64,000 nucleotides of DNA from Maribellus sediminis (GTDB taxonomy: Bacteria; Bacteroidota; Bacteroidia; Bacteroidales; Prolixibacteraceae). Positions 17,671 to 28,206 of the stretch are shown piece by piece. Where the stretch lies: assembly GCF_011799805.1 (NCBI RefSeq), contig NZ_WXUB01000004.1, forward strand, positions 62,001-126,000. The letters run 5' to 3'. Position 1 is the first letter of the stretch, and every line of letters begins with the position of its first letter. The position numbers and the translations under genes are program-made. The notes beneath the pieces were generated by a model. It was given only the letters and a program-made list of their open reading frames with translations. It did no database searches and was not told the DNA's origin.

Positions 17671-19974
17671 CTAATTTTCTTCGTTGGTCATCGAATACGG
17701 ATAACTTTCTGCTCCGGTGCCTCTTTCTTTGTTTGGCTTAGCCGACATTGTGAATGAAACTTCACCGCCGTTTTGAATGGTGGCGTGTTTCAGGTAGTTC
17801 TTGTTGTAAGACGCTCCATTCAACGAAACGGCATCAACATAAACGTTCTCTTTTGAATTGTTGGCGGCATCGATCACAAATTCATTTCCGTTTTCAAGCG
17901 TTACAGTTACCTTATTGAAAAGCGGTGATCCCAGCACATATTCATCAGTTCCGGGGCAAACCGGGTAAAAGCCCATAGCGCTGAAAACGTACCAGGCCGA
18001 AGTTTGTCCATTGTCCTCGTCGCCGCAATAACCGTCGGGCGCATATGAATAGAGTTTATCCAGAACCTCGCGAACATGGTATTGTGCTTTCCATGGTTTG
18101 TCGGTGTAATTGTACAGGTAGATCATGTGCTGGATGGGCTGGTTACCGTGAGCGTAATTGCCCATTCCTGCAATCTGCATCTCACGGATCTCGTGGATGG
18201 TACCGCCGTAATACGAATCGTCGAAAATTGGAGGCACGACAAATACCGAGTCGAGCATGGCCACAAAACCGTCATTGCCACCCATCAGTTGTTTCAGGCC
18301 TTCAATGTCCTGGAAAACGCTCCAGGTATAGTGCCAGCTGTTTCCTTCGGTAAAGGCATCGCCCCATTTGTACGGGCTGAAAGGCGACTGGAACGTTCCA
18401 TCTTCATTCTTACCCCGCATCAGTTTGTTTTCAGGATCGAAAACATTGTGGTAATTACGCGCCCGTTTCTTAAACAGGTCGATCTCTTCCTGCGGACGGC
18501 CGAGTTCCTGAGCCAGTTTCCAGATGCAGTAATCGGCATAAGCATATTCAAGTGTGCGAGCCGTGTTTTCGCGTATGCCAACATCGTATGGAATGTATCC
18601 TAATTCATTGTAATAATCGGCACCGAAACGACCTACCGAGGTGATGTTCTCCATCCAGTTTTCGGTGTTTTTCAGAATGGCTTCGTACAAGGTTTCAATG
18701 TCGTAGCCGCGGATACCTTTTAAGTAACTGTCGGCGATCAGCGATGCAGAGTTCGAGCCGATCATACAACCGCGGTGACCCGGGCTGGCCCACTCGGGCA
18801 ACCAGCCACTTTCCTTGTAGGTGTTTGCCAGTCCTTCCATAATTTGTGAATTGAGCTCGGGATACATCAAGGTAAAGAAGGGGAAAACGGCACGGAAGGT
18901 ATCCCAGAAACCGTTGTCGGTATACATATAACCGGGCAGTACTTCGCCGTTGTATGGACTATAATGTACGAGTTGATTATCCTTGTCGTATTCGTAAAAA
19001 CTACGCGGGAAAAGCAAAACACGGTAAAGTGCCGAGTAAAAAGTTTTTCGGAGCTCTTCGGTTCCGCCTTCAACCTTAATTCTCGAAAGTTCTTTTTCCC
19101 AAACTGCAGCGCCTTCTGTTTTGATAGCCTCAAACGACTTATCTCCGATTTCGCGGTTCAGGTTTAGTTCAGCCTGTTCCTGACTAATAAATGAAGAAGC
19201 AATTTTAGCATTTACCTGCTCGCCTTTTTTCGTTTTGAAACCAATAACTGCCCCGGTATGAAAACCTTTGGCTTCGTCGGCATCCTGCAGATCGTCTTCT
19301 TTCCAGGTTTTGGTAATTTCAAAATCCTTATCGAAAATGGCGACAAAATAATTTTTGAAATTGGCAGGAACACCGCCATGATTGTTCTGGCAATAACCTA
19401 TGATTTTTCGTTCTTCAGGAATGATCTTCACCATCGATCCGCCGTTGAAAGCATCCAGTACAATGTACGACGATTCGTTTTCGGGAAAGGTAAAACGAAA
19501 GGCAACAGCGCGCTCCGTTGGTGTAAATTCTGTTGTTACATCGTAATCGGCCAGATAAACCTTGTAATAGTGTGGTTTGGCAACTTCGGCCTTGTGCGAG
19601 AACCACGATGCGCGCTCATCTTCTTTCCATTTTAGTTCGCCGGTTACAGGCAATAATGAAAAGGCCGCGTAATCGTTGATCCATGGGCTGGGCTGGTGCG
19701 TTTGTTTAAAGCCTCGGATTTTATAATCGTCGTAGGTGTAACCCCAACCGTCACCCATTTTGCGGGTTTGCGGTGTCCAGAAATTCATTCCCCAGGGCCG
19801 GGCAATTGCCGGATAGGTATTTCCGTTGGAGAGTTTGAATTCTGAGTCGGTGCCCATCAGCGGGTTAACAAGGTCAACCAGTTTATCAGACTCATAAGAA
19901 GTTGTTTGTTGAGTTTCGCTTACTGTACAACTAAAAAAGAGTGTCAGTAGCATTAGAAATAATGTAATTCTCAT
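17671..19974 (-). CDS. GH92 alpha-1,2-mannosidase-type lipoprotein
   Basis: A 767-residue protein of normal GH92 length. A lipobox (LFFSC, Cys16) follows a short hydrophobic leader. Family hallmarks: LVNPLMGTDSEF and YPAIARPWGMNFWTPQT near the N-terminus, GFKQTHQPSPW, the (alpha/alpha)6 barrel with MYTDNGFWDTFRAVFP, GYIPYD..ENTARTLEYAY, and the C-terminal GDEDNGQTSAWYVFSAMGFYPVCPGTDEYVLGSP. These enzymes are Ca-dependent exo-alpha-mannosidases trimming N-glycans or yeast/algal mannans. It is likely surface- or periplasm-anchored. It stands alone, without SusCD or a regulator in the window. Confidence 0.93.
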   Translation of the reverse strand: MRITLFLMLLTLFFSCTVSETQQTTSYESDKLVDLVNPLMGTDSEFKLSNGNTYPAIARPWGMNFWTPQTRKMGDGWGYTYDDYKIRGFKQTHQPSPWINDYAAFSLLPVTGELKWKEDERASWFSHKAEVAKPHYYKVYLADYDVTTEFTPTERAVAFRFTFPENESSYIVLDAFNGGSMVKIIPEERKIIGYCQNNHGGVPANFKNYFVAIFDKDFEITKTWKEDDLQDADEAKGFHTGAVIGFKTKKGEQVNAKIASSFISQEQAELNLNREIGDKSFEAIKTEGAAVWEKELSRIKVEGGTEELRKTFYSALYRVLLFPRSFYEYDKDNQLVHYSPYNGEVLPGYMYTDNGFWDTFRAVFPFFTLMYPELNSQIMEGLANTYKESGWLPEWASPGHRGCMIGSNSASLIADSYLKGIRGYDIETLYEAILKNTENWMENITSVGRFGADYYNELGYIPYDVGIRENTARTLEYAYADYCIWKLAQELGRPQEEIDLFKKRARNYHNVFDPENKLMRGKNEDGTFQSPFSPYKWGDAFTEGNSWHYTWSVFQDIEGLKQLMGGNDGFVAMLDSVFVVPPIFDDSYYGGTIHEIREMQIAGMGNYAHGNQPIQHMIYLYNYTDKPWKAQYHVREVLDKLYSYAPDGYCGDEDNGQTSAWYVFSAMGFYPVCPGTDEYVLGSPLFNKVTVTLENGNEFVIDAANNSKENVYVDAVSLNGASYNKNYLKHATIQNGGEVSFTMSAKPNKERGTGAESYPYSMTNEEN

Positions 19975-20147
19975 TGCAATAACTTTGTCGGTTTAAGTAT
20001 TGCAACAAAAATAGCATTTCTGAATTATTTGTTTGGTGGTTTACCGCTTTTTACGAAAAGATATGTTGTATCTGAATCCTTAATGGTTTCAGCAATTTTT
20101 AATTGTGGCAGTTTCAAAACGCGTTACCCACACTTTTTTGTTATTTA

Positions 20148-22646
20148 TTACAGGTGTGGAAATTCTTTTGGATCAACTTCACCCATCATTTCATACACTT
20201 CGCGGAAAAGACGTTCAACATTGGGTTTCGAGAAGTACTCTCCGTCGATTCCATAGGCCGGCCTGTGTTCCATTGCCGAAAGTGTGCGCGGTGCGGTATC
20301 CAGGTAGTCGAAGGCCTTTTGTTCCTCCAGCACTTTTTGCATCATGTACGCAGTTCCTCCTCCGGGTACATCTTCGTCCATAAAGATCACCTTGTTGGTT
20401 TTCTTTACCGATTCCAGAATAATGTGGTTCACATCGAACGGGAGTAAGGTTTGTACGTCGATCACCTCAATAGAAATTCCTTTGTATTTTTGAAGCAGAT
20501 CGGCTGCTTTAATGGCATGGTGTACGTTCCAGGCATAAGTTACCACGGTTACATCGCTTCCTTCGCGCATGATCTCGGGAACACCAAGCGGAACTTTATA
20601 CTCGCCGTGATTTACCGGAAGTTTTTCTTTTACGTTGTAGCCCTTTAGTGGTTCAATCACCAAAGCCGGATCATTCCCTTCAAGTAAAGTGTTGTAAAAT
20701 CCGGCTGCCTGAGTCAGGTTTCGGGGAACACAAATGTACATGCCCCGCATTGACCCAAGTAGCATTTGCATCGGTGATCCGGCGTGCCAGATCCCCTGCA
20801 ACTGGTGTCCGCGGGTTCGTACGATTACCGGGGCAGCCTGTTTCCCGAGTGTGCGGTACTGCATGGTCGACAGATCATCACTCAACTGTGATTGCGCATA
20901 GATCAGGTAGTCGAGGTATTGAATCTCAGCAATAGGCCGGTAGCCGGCCAGTGCCAGACCAATTCCCTGTCCGATGATGGTAGCTTCACGGATTCCGGCA
21001 TCAGAAACACGCTGCGAACCATATTTTTGCTGCATGCCTTTCATGCCCTGGTTCACATCGCCAAGTTTGCCGGTATCCTGACCAAAAGTGACCAGGTTCG
21101 GGTATTTTTCAAAAAGAACCTCGAAGTTCTTGTTCACTATTTGCGAACCGTTCACTTCTACTGAATTCTCATCATATTCTACCGGTACGGCTTTTACATT
21201 TAGTGTTGAATCTTTACCGGTGCGGTATAATTCTCCGCTGTAAAATTTACGGCTGCGTTCTTCAAAATTGCTGATCCATTCCTTTAACTCCCTTTTCTCG
21301 TTGGCGAGTTCAGGTATTATATGCAGTTCCAGGTTCAGGCGTTTGGCAAAGCTCAGGTGCGAACGCCGGGTTGGGAAGACCTTATCGGTAACTTTCTCAA
21401 AACGACGCAGGCTCTGAAGATCGCTTTTACTGTCGATTTTGTTGAGGATCTTTTTTATGGCCGCCCGCTCTTCGTTAAAACCATCCGTATAGTTTTTCCA
21501 GGCTTTCTCCCGAGCCTCCCGGGCATCTTTTTTCGCCGATTTTTCTATTTCCTTCAACAGATCTTCATCGGCAGTGCCACTGTCGATCAGCCATTTGCGC
21601 ATCCGGTTCAATGCATCAAATTCATTTTCCCATTCCAAACGTTCCTTTGTTTTGTAACGTTCGTGCGAACCGGAAGTTGAATGTCCCTGTGGCTGGGTAA
21701 CTTCATCGATATGAAAGACCACCGGTGTTTGCGTTTCGCGGCAGAAATCGATGCCTTTTTTGAATGTTTTTATCAGCTCCGGATAATCCCAACCTTTGCA
21801 TTTGTAGATTTTAATTCCGTTGCTTTCTCCTTCTTTTTCGAAACCTTTTAAGGCTTCTGAAATGCTGGCTTTTGTGGTTTGCAGTTCGGTAGGCACACTT
21901 ATCCCAAATCCATCGTCGTAAACAGCTACAGCTATTGGTACCTGCATTACTCCGGCTGCATTTATGGTTTCCCAGAAAAGACCTTCAGAAGTACTGGCAT
22001 CGCCAATACTGCCAAAAACCACTTCGTTTCCGGTAATGTTGTTCTTCAAATGTTTTACAAGTTCAGGCTGCTGGCGGGCGATTTTTGCAGCCTGCGCCAG
22101 TCCCAGCATACGAGGCATTTGCCCTCCGGTTGAAGAAATATCGGAAGCCGAGTTATATTGTTTGCTCAAGTTTTTGATCTCTCCTTCAGGGGTAATATTT
22201 GTGGTGCAGAAGTGGTTGTTGAAATTTCTGCCGCCTGTTGACGGATTGATTTCAGTGTCGGTATCTCCATAGATCATCGAGAAAAACTCTTCGGGCTGTA
22301 ATAATCCGAGTGCCAGCATAAAGGTCTGATCGCGGTAGTAACCCGAACGCCAGTCGCCTTTTTTGAAATTTTTGGCATATGCAATTTGGGCTACTTCTTT
22401 ACCATCGCCAAAAATACCAAAATGCGCCCTGCCATTATGAACTTCTCTTCGCCCAAGAATACTTAGCTGGCGGCTCAGATAGGCCATGAAATAATCTTCA
22501 AGTGCCTCTTTTGTTGTTATTTTATGTTTGGGGCTAGGTGCTGCTTTATCTGTAATCATTCGTACGCGTTTAACCATTGTGGTTTTTTCTGAAAAAATAA
22601 CGTTTAAAGAGGGCATTTGTTCGATGATGAAATGTGGCGAAGGCAT
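20148..22646 (-). CDS. 2-oxoacid dehydrogenase E1, alpha-beta fusion (branched-chain type)
   Basis: An 832-residue thiamine-diphosphate enzyme in which E1-alpha (about 40-450) and E1-beta (about 490-832) are joined. The TPP-binding motif GDASTSEG is at 215-222, followed by N and YDDGFGISVPTE. The beta part shows TFGQDTGKLGDVNQGM, GIREATIIGQGIGLALAGYRPIAEIQYLDY and a C-terminal transketolase domain (IEVIDVQTLLPFD, MDEDVPGGGTAYM). It decarboxylates 2-oxoacids, most likely those of Leu/Ile/Val, and transfers acyl groups to a lipoyl E2 not present here. The fused form is common in Bacteroidota. The true start may be one of several Met in the first 30 residues; the conserved part begins near residue 44. 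Confidence 0.9.
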   Translation of the reverse strand: MPSPHFIIEQMPSLNVIFSEKTTMVKRVRMITDKAAPSPKHKITTKEALEDYFMAYLSRQLSILGRREVHNGRAHFGIFGDGKEVAQIAYAKNFKKGDWRSGYYRDQTFMLALGLLQPEEFFSMIYGDTDTEINPSTGGRNFNNHFCTTNITPEGEIKNLSKQYNSASDISSTGGQMPRMLGLAQAAKIARQQPELVKHLKNNITGNEVVFGSIGDASTSEGLFWETINAAGVMQVPIAVAVYDDGFGISVPTELQTTKASISEALKGFEKEGESNGIKIYKCKGWDYPELIKTFKKGIDFCRETQTPVVFHIDEVTQPQGHSTSGSHERYKTKERLEWENEFDALNRMRKWLIDSGTADEDLLKEIEKSAKKDAREAREKAWKNYTDGFNEERAAIKKILNKIDSKSDLQSLRRFEKVTDKVFPTRRSHLSFAKRLNLELHIIPELANEKRELKEWISNFEERSRKFYSGELYRTGKDSTLNVKAVPVEYDENSVEVNGSQIVNKNFEVLFEKYPNLVTFGQDTGKLGDVNQGMKGMQQKYGSQRVSDAGIREATIIGQGIGLALAGYRPIAEIQYLDYLIYAQSQLSDDLSTMQYRTLGKQAAPVIVRTRGHQLQGIWHAGSPMQMLLGSMRGMYICVPRNLTQAAGFYNTLLEGNDPALVIEPLKGYNVKEKLPVNHGEYKVPLGVPEIMREGSDVTVVTYAWNVHHAIKAADLLQKYKGISIEVIDVQTLLPFDVNHIILESVKKTNKVIFMDEDVPGGGTAYMMQKVLEEQKAFDYLDTAPRTLSAMEHRPAYGIDGEYFSKPNVERLFREVYEMMGEVDPKEFPHL

Positions 22647-22675
22647 TTGATTTTAGCTTAATTTGGATAATTTTG
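22646..22675 (+). promoter_or_regulatory. Promoter of the beta-helix gene
   Basis: TTTG at 22646-22649, an 18-base spacer and TAATTTTG at 22668-22675 fit the Bacteroidota -33/-7 consensus, with the ATG at 22705 some 30 bases downstream. The region is divergent from the E1 gene. Confidence 0.6.
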
Positions 22676-22704
22676 GGTACTAAATCTTACCTAAATCAAT
22701 AACA

Positions 22705-24525
22705 ATGACAACTAGTTCTGTGAATGGTTTCTTCCTGATTCTTAATATTTTTCTTCTATCGTGCTTATCTCCGGGCGAAACAGAATTCTATGTTGCTCCG
22801 GCAGGAAACGATGCTAATTCAGGAACTGCAAAAAAGCCCTTTCAAACCATTCAGAAAGCATTGGAAGCGATACCTTCTAATGAACCTGGGAATTATGTAA
22901 TTCATCTTGCCGACGGAACGTATTTTTTAGAAAAACCGCTTTTAATGGCAGCTGATAAATTTTCAAATTCCGAATCGAAGTTAGTTTTGAAAGCTGTGGA
23001 AGGAGCCAGTCCGGTAATATCGGGAGGAAACCGGATTAAGGGATGGCAAAAACTAAATGACGGAATCTGGGAAGCAAAAATACAGAAAGAAAGAAGTCCA
23101 ACAGAATTATTCATTGATGAACGGCGTTGTACGCGTGCAAGATTTCCAAATGAAGGTTTTTTGAGGGTAAAAAAAGCGGGAGACGATCATCGTACAAATT
23201 TCTTTTTTGAAGAAGGAGAATTTCCTGTTCCAACGAATATTAGCGATGTAGAACTCGTATTTTTTCACGACTGGTCGATTTCCAGAATCGGCCTGAAAGA
23301 AATAGATTTTCAAAAACATCAATTGACAGCCGTTGACTCCATTGGCGCGAAAAGTCTTTCATTTTTTAATATCGATAACTGGGAAGAACATCCGAGGTAT
23401 TTTCTGGAGAACGACAAAGCTTTCCTTGATATGGATTTTGAATGGTGCTATGACTCAAATACGGAAAAAATATTGTTGAAATTACCTGTCGATCAAAATC
23501 CGGAAGAATTGAATGTGATGTTTCCTGTATCAGAAGGTCTTGTATTGATAAACGGAACAAAAGATCAGCCGGTAAAAAATATTGCCTTCGAAGGAATTAA
23601 ATTCCAATACAGCGCCTGGAAAATACCTTCGCAAGGGTATTGCGGAATTCAGGCTTGCCATCACGATTCCCGTCCCGAAAGCGGACCATGGGAGGTAGTG
23701 CCTGCTGCTATAAAAGCTGAATGGGCCGAAGATGTTCTCTTTAATAATTGCACCTTTCAAAACCTGGGAGGATCAGGGCTTTGGATTTCAACGGGCTGTA
23801 AAAACTGTGGTGTGAATAATTCGTTGTTTACGGATATTGGAGGAAATGGAATTATGGTTGGAGAAGGACAGGACCGAATGGTAGGTGGCGAACCCTGGTG
23901 GAAAGAAACTCCAGGTGACGTGGCAACCGGGAATTCAGTAAAAAATTGCACCGTAATGCAGTGCGGCGTTCGTTTTTTTGGTGCAGTAGGAATCTGGTGT
24001 GGGTTTACTGCTGAAGTTAATGTGAAAAGCAATCACATTTATGATCTTCCTTATACAGGAATATCGATAGGGTGGATGTGGAGTCCGGTGCCAACTCCTT
24101 GTCGGGCAAATGTTGTTGATGGGAATCACATTCACAATATTATGAATCTGCTAAGTGATGGAGGAGGAATATACATGTTGGGTTTGCAGCCCGGGAGCAA
24201 GCTGGTAAATAATCATATTCACGATGTGCGAATAAATGCCGGCAGGGCCGAAAGCAATGGAATGTTTTTGGATGAAGGTACGACCGATGTGCTGGTTGCC
24301 AATAACCTGATTTACAATATTGCCAAATCACCACTGCGGTTTCACAGGGCAACTACCAATCTGGTAAAAGAGAATTATTTGTTTTGCTCGCCCGGAAATC
24401 CTCCGATTCGTTATAACCGCACGAACGAAGAGGATATTCAGAAGGTAAATAATCTGGTATTGACGGAAGGAGACGAAAGCTATCGTCAACAATTAGAGGA
24501 ATTAATAGAAAGGTTTGCCGATTAG
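22705..24525 (+). CDS. Right-handed beta-helix lipoprotein (polysaccharide-lyase-like)
   Basis: A 606-residue exported protein with a hydrophobic leader and lipobox-like LLSC (Cys20). It opens with FYVAPAGNDANSGTAKKPFQTIQKAL, the standard DUF1565 start of parallel beta-helix proteins, and the second half is a ladder of helix rungs (N.I.NC.F.N..G.G...S; N.I.D....GI..G). Such proteins are lyases, epimerases or glycosidases acting on pectin, alginate or sulfated glycans; catalytic residues cannot be assigned by eye. It has its own promoter and is followed 59 bases later by a lipoprotein gene in the same direction. Confidence 0.82.
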   Translation: MTTSSVNGFFLILNIFLLSCLSPGETEFYVAPAGNDANSGTAKKPFQTIQKALEAIPSNEPGNYVIHLADGTYFLEKPLLMAADKFSNSESKLVLKAVEGASPVISGGNRIKGWQKLNDGIWEAKIQKERSPTELFIDERRCTRARFPNEGFLRVKKAGDDHRTNFFFEEGEFPVPTNISDVELVFFHDWSISRIGLKEIDFQKHQLTAVDSIGAKSLSFFNIDNWEEHPRYFLENDKAFLDMDFEWCYDSNTEKILLKLPVDQNPEELNVMFPVSEGLVLINGTKDQPVKNIAFEGIKFQYSAWKIPSQGYCGIQACHHDSRPESGPWEVVPAAIKAEWAEDVLFNNCTFQNLGGSGLWISTGCKNCGVNNSLFTDIGGNGIMVGEGQDRMVGGEPWWKETPGDVATGNSVKNCTVMQCGVRFFGAVGIWCGFTAEVNVKSNHIYDLPYTGISIGWMWSPVPTPCRANVVDGNHIHNIMNLLSDGGGIYMLGLQPGSKLVNNHIHDVRINAGRAESNGMFLDEGTTDVLVANNLIYNIAKSPLRFHRATTNLVKENYLFCSPGNPPIRYNRTNEEDIQKVNNLVLTEGDESYRQQLEELIERFAD

Positions 24526-24584
24526 AAAATTCTTTCCGACGCAACCAAGTGTATGAAATCTTCATCTTCTGAAAAACCTTAATT

Positions 24585-25394
24585 ATGAGAAAAGCTACAT
24601 TAGTTGCCTTGTTATTTTTCATCTTTTTAAATGCCTGTAAGGAAGACGATTTTACATCTACTTTTCCTGAATTGAATCAGCATCTGATTGCAATAACAAC
24701 GACGACCGAAGATTGGGAGTACCGGACGGATTTTGTTTACGACAGCCTGAACCGATTAAGCGAAATACAAAATAGATCTCAGGGCGAGCAGATTTTTACT
24801 GAATCATATGTGTATAACGAAGCTGGTAAAATCAGTCAAAAAACAAACGGGGATTATACTACAAGTTATGTATACAATTCAGAAGGTCAGGTAATTGAGG
24901 AGAACTTGCAATATCTATCTCCGGAAAACGGAAACGAGTGGAGCACAAAAACGGAATATTACTATAAAAATGGAAGGATTAGTAAAGGAAAAGTGTTTTC
25001 AGAAAATGGAGAGGTAAGTTCTTATATTAGCTATAAGTACGATTCAAGAGGGAATACAATAGAAAAGATTGTGCGACCTTCGAATAGCGATTCTGATTTT
25101 ATATTGTCGGAACTTAAATTCAGGTATGATGCTAAGATTAATCCGCTGGGCGCTTCAGGGATTAGTACTATAAACGCTTTTATGTATTCGCGTGATATTG
25201 ATATTGTACAGGTAAATAATCCGGTTTATCTGTCGTACATGAATTCAATTGCGAGTAGTTTACCTCCTGAGTTTGAAATTTCGTATGAATACAGTTCTGA
25301 GAATCTGCCGGAGAAAGCTGTATTGAGTTATGTTCGGTATCCCGATCAGCAGGGAATTAATGTTGTATTCGAATATGAAAGTATAGAAAACTGA
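24585..25394 (+). CDS. Lipoprotein with YD-repeat-like sequence
   Basis: A 269-residue protein with a signal peptide and lipobox (FLNAC, Cys18). The body contains repeating phrases of the RHS/YD type: FVYDSLNRLSEIQN, YVYNEAGKISQKTN, YVYNSEGQVIEEN, YYYKNGRISKG, YKYDSRGNTIEK. These are typical of the small Bacteroidota cell-surface lipoproteins described as DUF4595-like or RHS-repeat proteins, probably forming a short beta-sheet strip on the outer surface. No toxin or catalytic domain follows. It is probably co-transcribed with the beta-helix gene. Function unknown. Confidence 0.65.
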   Translation: MRKATLVALLFFIFLNACKEDDFTSTFPELNQHLIAITTTTEDWEYRTDFVYDSLNRLSEIQNRSQGEQIFTESYVYNEAGKISQKTNGDYTTSYVYNSEGQVIEENLQYLSPENGNEWSTKTEYYYKNGRISKGKVFSENGEVSSYISYKYDSRGNTIEKIVRPSNSDSDFILSELKFRYDAKINPLGASGISTINAFMYSRDIDIVQVNNPVYLSYMNSIASSLPPEFEISYEYSSENLPEKAVLSYVRYPDQQGINVVFEYESIEN

Positions 25395-25406
25395 TGTATG
25401 GAAAAG

Positions 25407-25442
25407 AAACAACCTCCGAAAATAGCTTTCCGAAGGTTGTTC
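25407..25442 (-). terminator. Terminator of the leu operon
   Basis: AACAACCTTCGG..TTCGGAGGTTGTTTCTTTTC on the minus strand forms an 11-bp stem with one mismatch and a T-rich tail, 34 bases past the leuB stop. It can also serve the converging plus-strand lipoprotein gene. Confidence 0.65.
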
Positions 25443-25475
25443 CTTGCGTTATAAACAGCAAATAAATTTATCAAA

Positions 25476-26540
25476 TTAATTCTTTGCAATCCAGTCAGCA
25501 ATCCAGTCGCCAACCTGCGAAGTATTGTACGCCGTGCCTTCGGCAATATCTTCTGTAACATAAGCTTCTTCCATTGAAGCCGCAACAGCATCACGAATCA
25601 GTTTTCCTTCATCCATCAGGTTGAAAGCATATTCAAACATCATGGCGGCCGAAAGAATGGTTGCAATCGGATTGGCAATATCTTTTCCTGCTGCCTGCGG
25701 ATATGAACCGTGGATAGGTTCAAAAACCGAAGTATGAATACCAATTGACGCAGAAGGCAATAATCCCAGCGAACCGGTGATCACACTGGCTTCGTCGGTG
25801 AGGATATCGCCAAACATGTTTTCGGTAACCATTACGTCGAAGTTTTTTGGCCACTGAATGATCTGCATCGCCGCATTGTCCACAAACATGTATTCGGTCT
25901 TGATATCCGGATAATTTGGAGCCATTTCCTGAGCCACTTCGCGCCACAAACGAGAGCTTTCCAGCACATTGGCTTTGTCAACTACCGTAAGTTTTTTATT
26001 GCGTTTGGCTGCAAATTCATATCCCAGTTTCAGGATACGCTCGATTTCTTCACGGGTATAAGTGTTGGTGTCGAAGGCAGTATTTCCGTTGTCTTTTCTA
26101 CCTTTTTCACCAAAATAAATACCACCGGTCAATTCGCGGATACAAACAAAATCGGCACCTTCAACCAATTCTCTTCTTAATGGCGACTTGTGCAACAGCG
26201 ACTCGAAAGTCTCTACCGGACGAATGTTAGCATACAAGCCCAGCTTTTTACGCATGGCCAGTAAGCCTTGTTCCGGTCGTACGGTGGCTTTGGGATTGTT
26301 ATCGAATTTTGGATCGCCGATGGCACCAAAAAGCACAGCATCCGAATTCATACACAATTGGTGAGTATCTTCGGGGTAGGGATCGCCTACTTGATCGATG
26401 GCAGCTGCACCGGTGATTCCGTATTCATATTCGAGTTCGTGATTAAATTTTTTTGCAACTGCTTTTACAGCTTTCATAGCCTGTTCAACAATTTCAGGCC
26501 CGATCCCGTCGCCGGGAAGTATTGCTATGTTTAGCTTCAT
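25476..26540 (-). CDS. leuB: 3-isopropylmalate dehydrogenase
   Basis: A 354-residue cytoplasmic NAD-dependent beta-decarboxylating dehydrogenase. Signatures: [15 protein letters not shown] at the N-terminus, RPVETF and [21 protein letters not shown] (substrate Arg and the Glu-Leu-Thr-Gly-Gly of LeuB rather than isocitrate dehydrogenase), [34 protein letters not shown], and [18 protein letters not shown] (NAD site). It converts 3-isopropylmalate to 2-oxoisocaproate and can also act on methylmalate in the citramalate route to isoleucine. It is the last gene of the operon, 20 bases after the synthase-like gene. Confidence 0.96.
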   Translation of the reverse strand: MKLNIAILPGDGIGPEIVEQAMKAVKAVAKKFNHELEYEYGITGAAAIDQVGDPYPEDTHQLCMNSDAVLFGAIGDPKFDNNPKATVRPEQGLLAMRKKLGLYANIRPVETFESLLHKSPLRRELVEGADFVCIRELTGGIYFGEKGRKDNGNTAFDTNTYTREEIERILKLGYEFAAKRNKKLTVVDKANVLESSRLWREVAQEMAPNYPDIKTEYMFVDNAAMQIIQWPKNFDVMVTENMFGDILTDEASVITGSLGLLPSASIGIHTSVFEPIHGSYPQAAGKDIANPIATILSAAMMFEYAFNLMDEGKLIRDAVAASMEEAYVTEDIAEGTAYNTSQVGDWIADWIAKN

Positions 26541-26560
26541 TTGATTTAAATAATAGTTGA

Positions 26561-28144
26561 TTATGAAATGGAACTCATGAGTTTATCAAGAATTCCGGGT
26601 TTAAATTCGTTTTCGATAATGTTCAGCATGCGGATGGTTGCTTTGATGGCCGCTGCATTCTGATCTGGATCCAGACCTTTGGTTTTAAACTCGTGCTTGT
26701 CTTTCCAGGTAATTACGGTTTCAACCAAAGCATCGGTACGTCCCCCGGGAGGAATGGTTACCACATAGTCGATCAGTTTTGGCAATGGCCGGCTAAGCTC
26801 TTTGTAAATCTTCTTCAAAGCCTGCATAAATGCGTCGTACTGACCGTCGCCGTCGCTGTATTCTTCGTAAATTTTTCCGCCTATTTCAAGGGCAAGGTTG
26901 GCCAGTGGGCGCAGTCCCATGGTGTGACTTATCGAGAAGTTGACCACGCGTATGTTTTGCTCAATAAGATCATTATCCAGGGTGTCGGCCACAATGTAGG
27001 GCAGATCATCATTGGTAATGGTTTCCTTTTCATCAGCCAGTTCAATGATTCTATCGGTCACTTTTTTAAGCGACTCCGCATCCAGTTCAATCCCCAGCTC
27101 TTCCAGGTTTTTCCTGATGTTGGCTTTCCCTGATGTTTTACCAAGCGCATATTGTCTGATACGGCCAAAACGTTCCGGCAAGAGCTCATTGAAATACAGG
27201 TTGTTTTTACTGTCGCCGTCGGCATGGATGCCGCTGCACTGCGTAAAAACAAACTCGCCAATTAAGGGCTTGTTGGTCGGAATACGAATTCCAGAGAACG
27301 ACTCCACCAGTTTGGAAACTTTGTTGAGCTGTTGCTCATTCACATTGGTGGTCATTTTCAGGTGGTCCTTGATTGTTGCAATCACACTCGAAAGCGGCGC
27401 ATTTCCTGCTCGTTCTCCCAAACCGTTTACGGTGGTGTGAACACAACGTATCCCAGCTTTTATGGCATGAAAAACGTTGGCAATGGCCAGGTCGTAGTCG
27501 TTATGTGCATGAAAATCGAAGTTTGCATACGGATAGGTTTCGATCATTTCTTTGCAGAATTCGTAAGTCTCATCCGGGTCGAGAATGCCAAGTGTATCGG
27601 GCAACATGATCCGGTCCACTTTCTCATCCTTCAAATGCGAAACCATAAAATGAACGTAGTCTTTTGAACTGCGCATACCATTTGACCAGTCTTCCAGGTA
27701 AATGTTCACCTTAATGCCCATTTTATCGGCATTGTTGATCACTTTCCGGATATCGGCAACATGCTCTTCAGGTTTTTTGCGCAACTGTTCGGTAACGTGT
27801 TTGAACGAACCTTTACACAGCAGGTTAATGACTTTCCCACCGGCATCGTTGATCCAATTCAGCGAAATGGCATCATCAACAAAGCCGAGTACCTCCACCT
27901 TTTCGAGGTGACCTTTTTCTGCGGCCCACTTCATAACGCGTTGTGTGCCTTTAAATTCACCTTCAGATACACGGGCCGAGGCAATTTCAATACGATCAAC
28001 TTTTACATCGTCGAGCAGTACCTTAGCCACGCTAAGCTTCTCGGTCTCACTGAACGAAACCCCCGAGGTTTGTTCTCCATCCCGCAGGGTAGTGTCCATA
28101 ATGGTCAACTGTTTCCCTGTAACTTCTATTGTTTTGCCTGTCAT
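26561..28144 (-). CDS. Citramalate/2-isopropylmalate synthase family enzyme
   Basis: About 527 residues from the ATG at 28144 (an ATG at 28186 in frame is possible). HMGL-like TIM barrel: [16 protein letters not shown] at the start, [17 protein letters not shown] (metal-binding His-x-His), [14 protein letters not shown], then a C-terminal LeuA-type regulatory domain (about 390-527). It differs clearly from the operon's LeuA. The route acetyl-CoA + pyruvate to citramalate and on, via LeuCD and LeuB, to 2-oxobutyrate gives isoleucine precursors without threonine. This assignment is inferred from its place between leuD and leuB and from Ile codons in the leader; a second 2-isopropylmalate or homocitrate-type synthase is the alternative. 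Confidence 0.8.
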   Translation of the reverse strand: MTGKTIEVTGKQLTIMDTTLRDGEQTSGVSFSETEKLSVAKVLLDDVKVDRIEIASARVSEGEFKGTQRVMKWAAEKGHLEKVEVLGFVDDAISLNWINDAGGKVINLLCKGSFKHVTEQLRKKPEEHVADIRKVINNADKMGIKVNIYLEDWSNGMRSSKDYVHFMVSHLKDEKVDRIMLPDTLGILDPDETYEFCKEMIETYPYANFDFHAHNDYDLAIANVFHAIKAGIRCVHTTVNGLGERAGNAPLSSVIATIKDHLKMTTNVNEQQLNKVSKLVESFSGIRIPTNKPLIGEFVFTQCSGIHADGDSKNNLYFNELLPERFGRIRQYALGKTSGKANIRKNLEELGIELDAESLKKVTDRIIELADEKETITNDDLPYIVADTLDNDLIEQNIRVVNFSISHTMGLRPLANLALEIGGKIYEEYSDGDGQYDAFMQALKKIYKELSRPLPKLIDYVVTIPPGGRTDALVETVITWKDKHEFKTKGLDPDQNAAAIKATIRMLNIIENEFKPGILDKLMSSIS

Positions 28145-28206
28145 TTCTGTCTGTTTTTGTGAGCGAATTGATAATGCTGATTTCAAACGCTCTTTATTCG
28201 GCGAAT

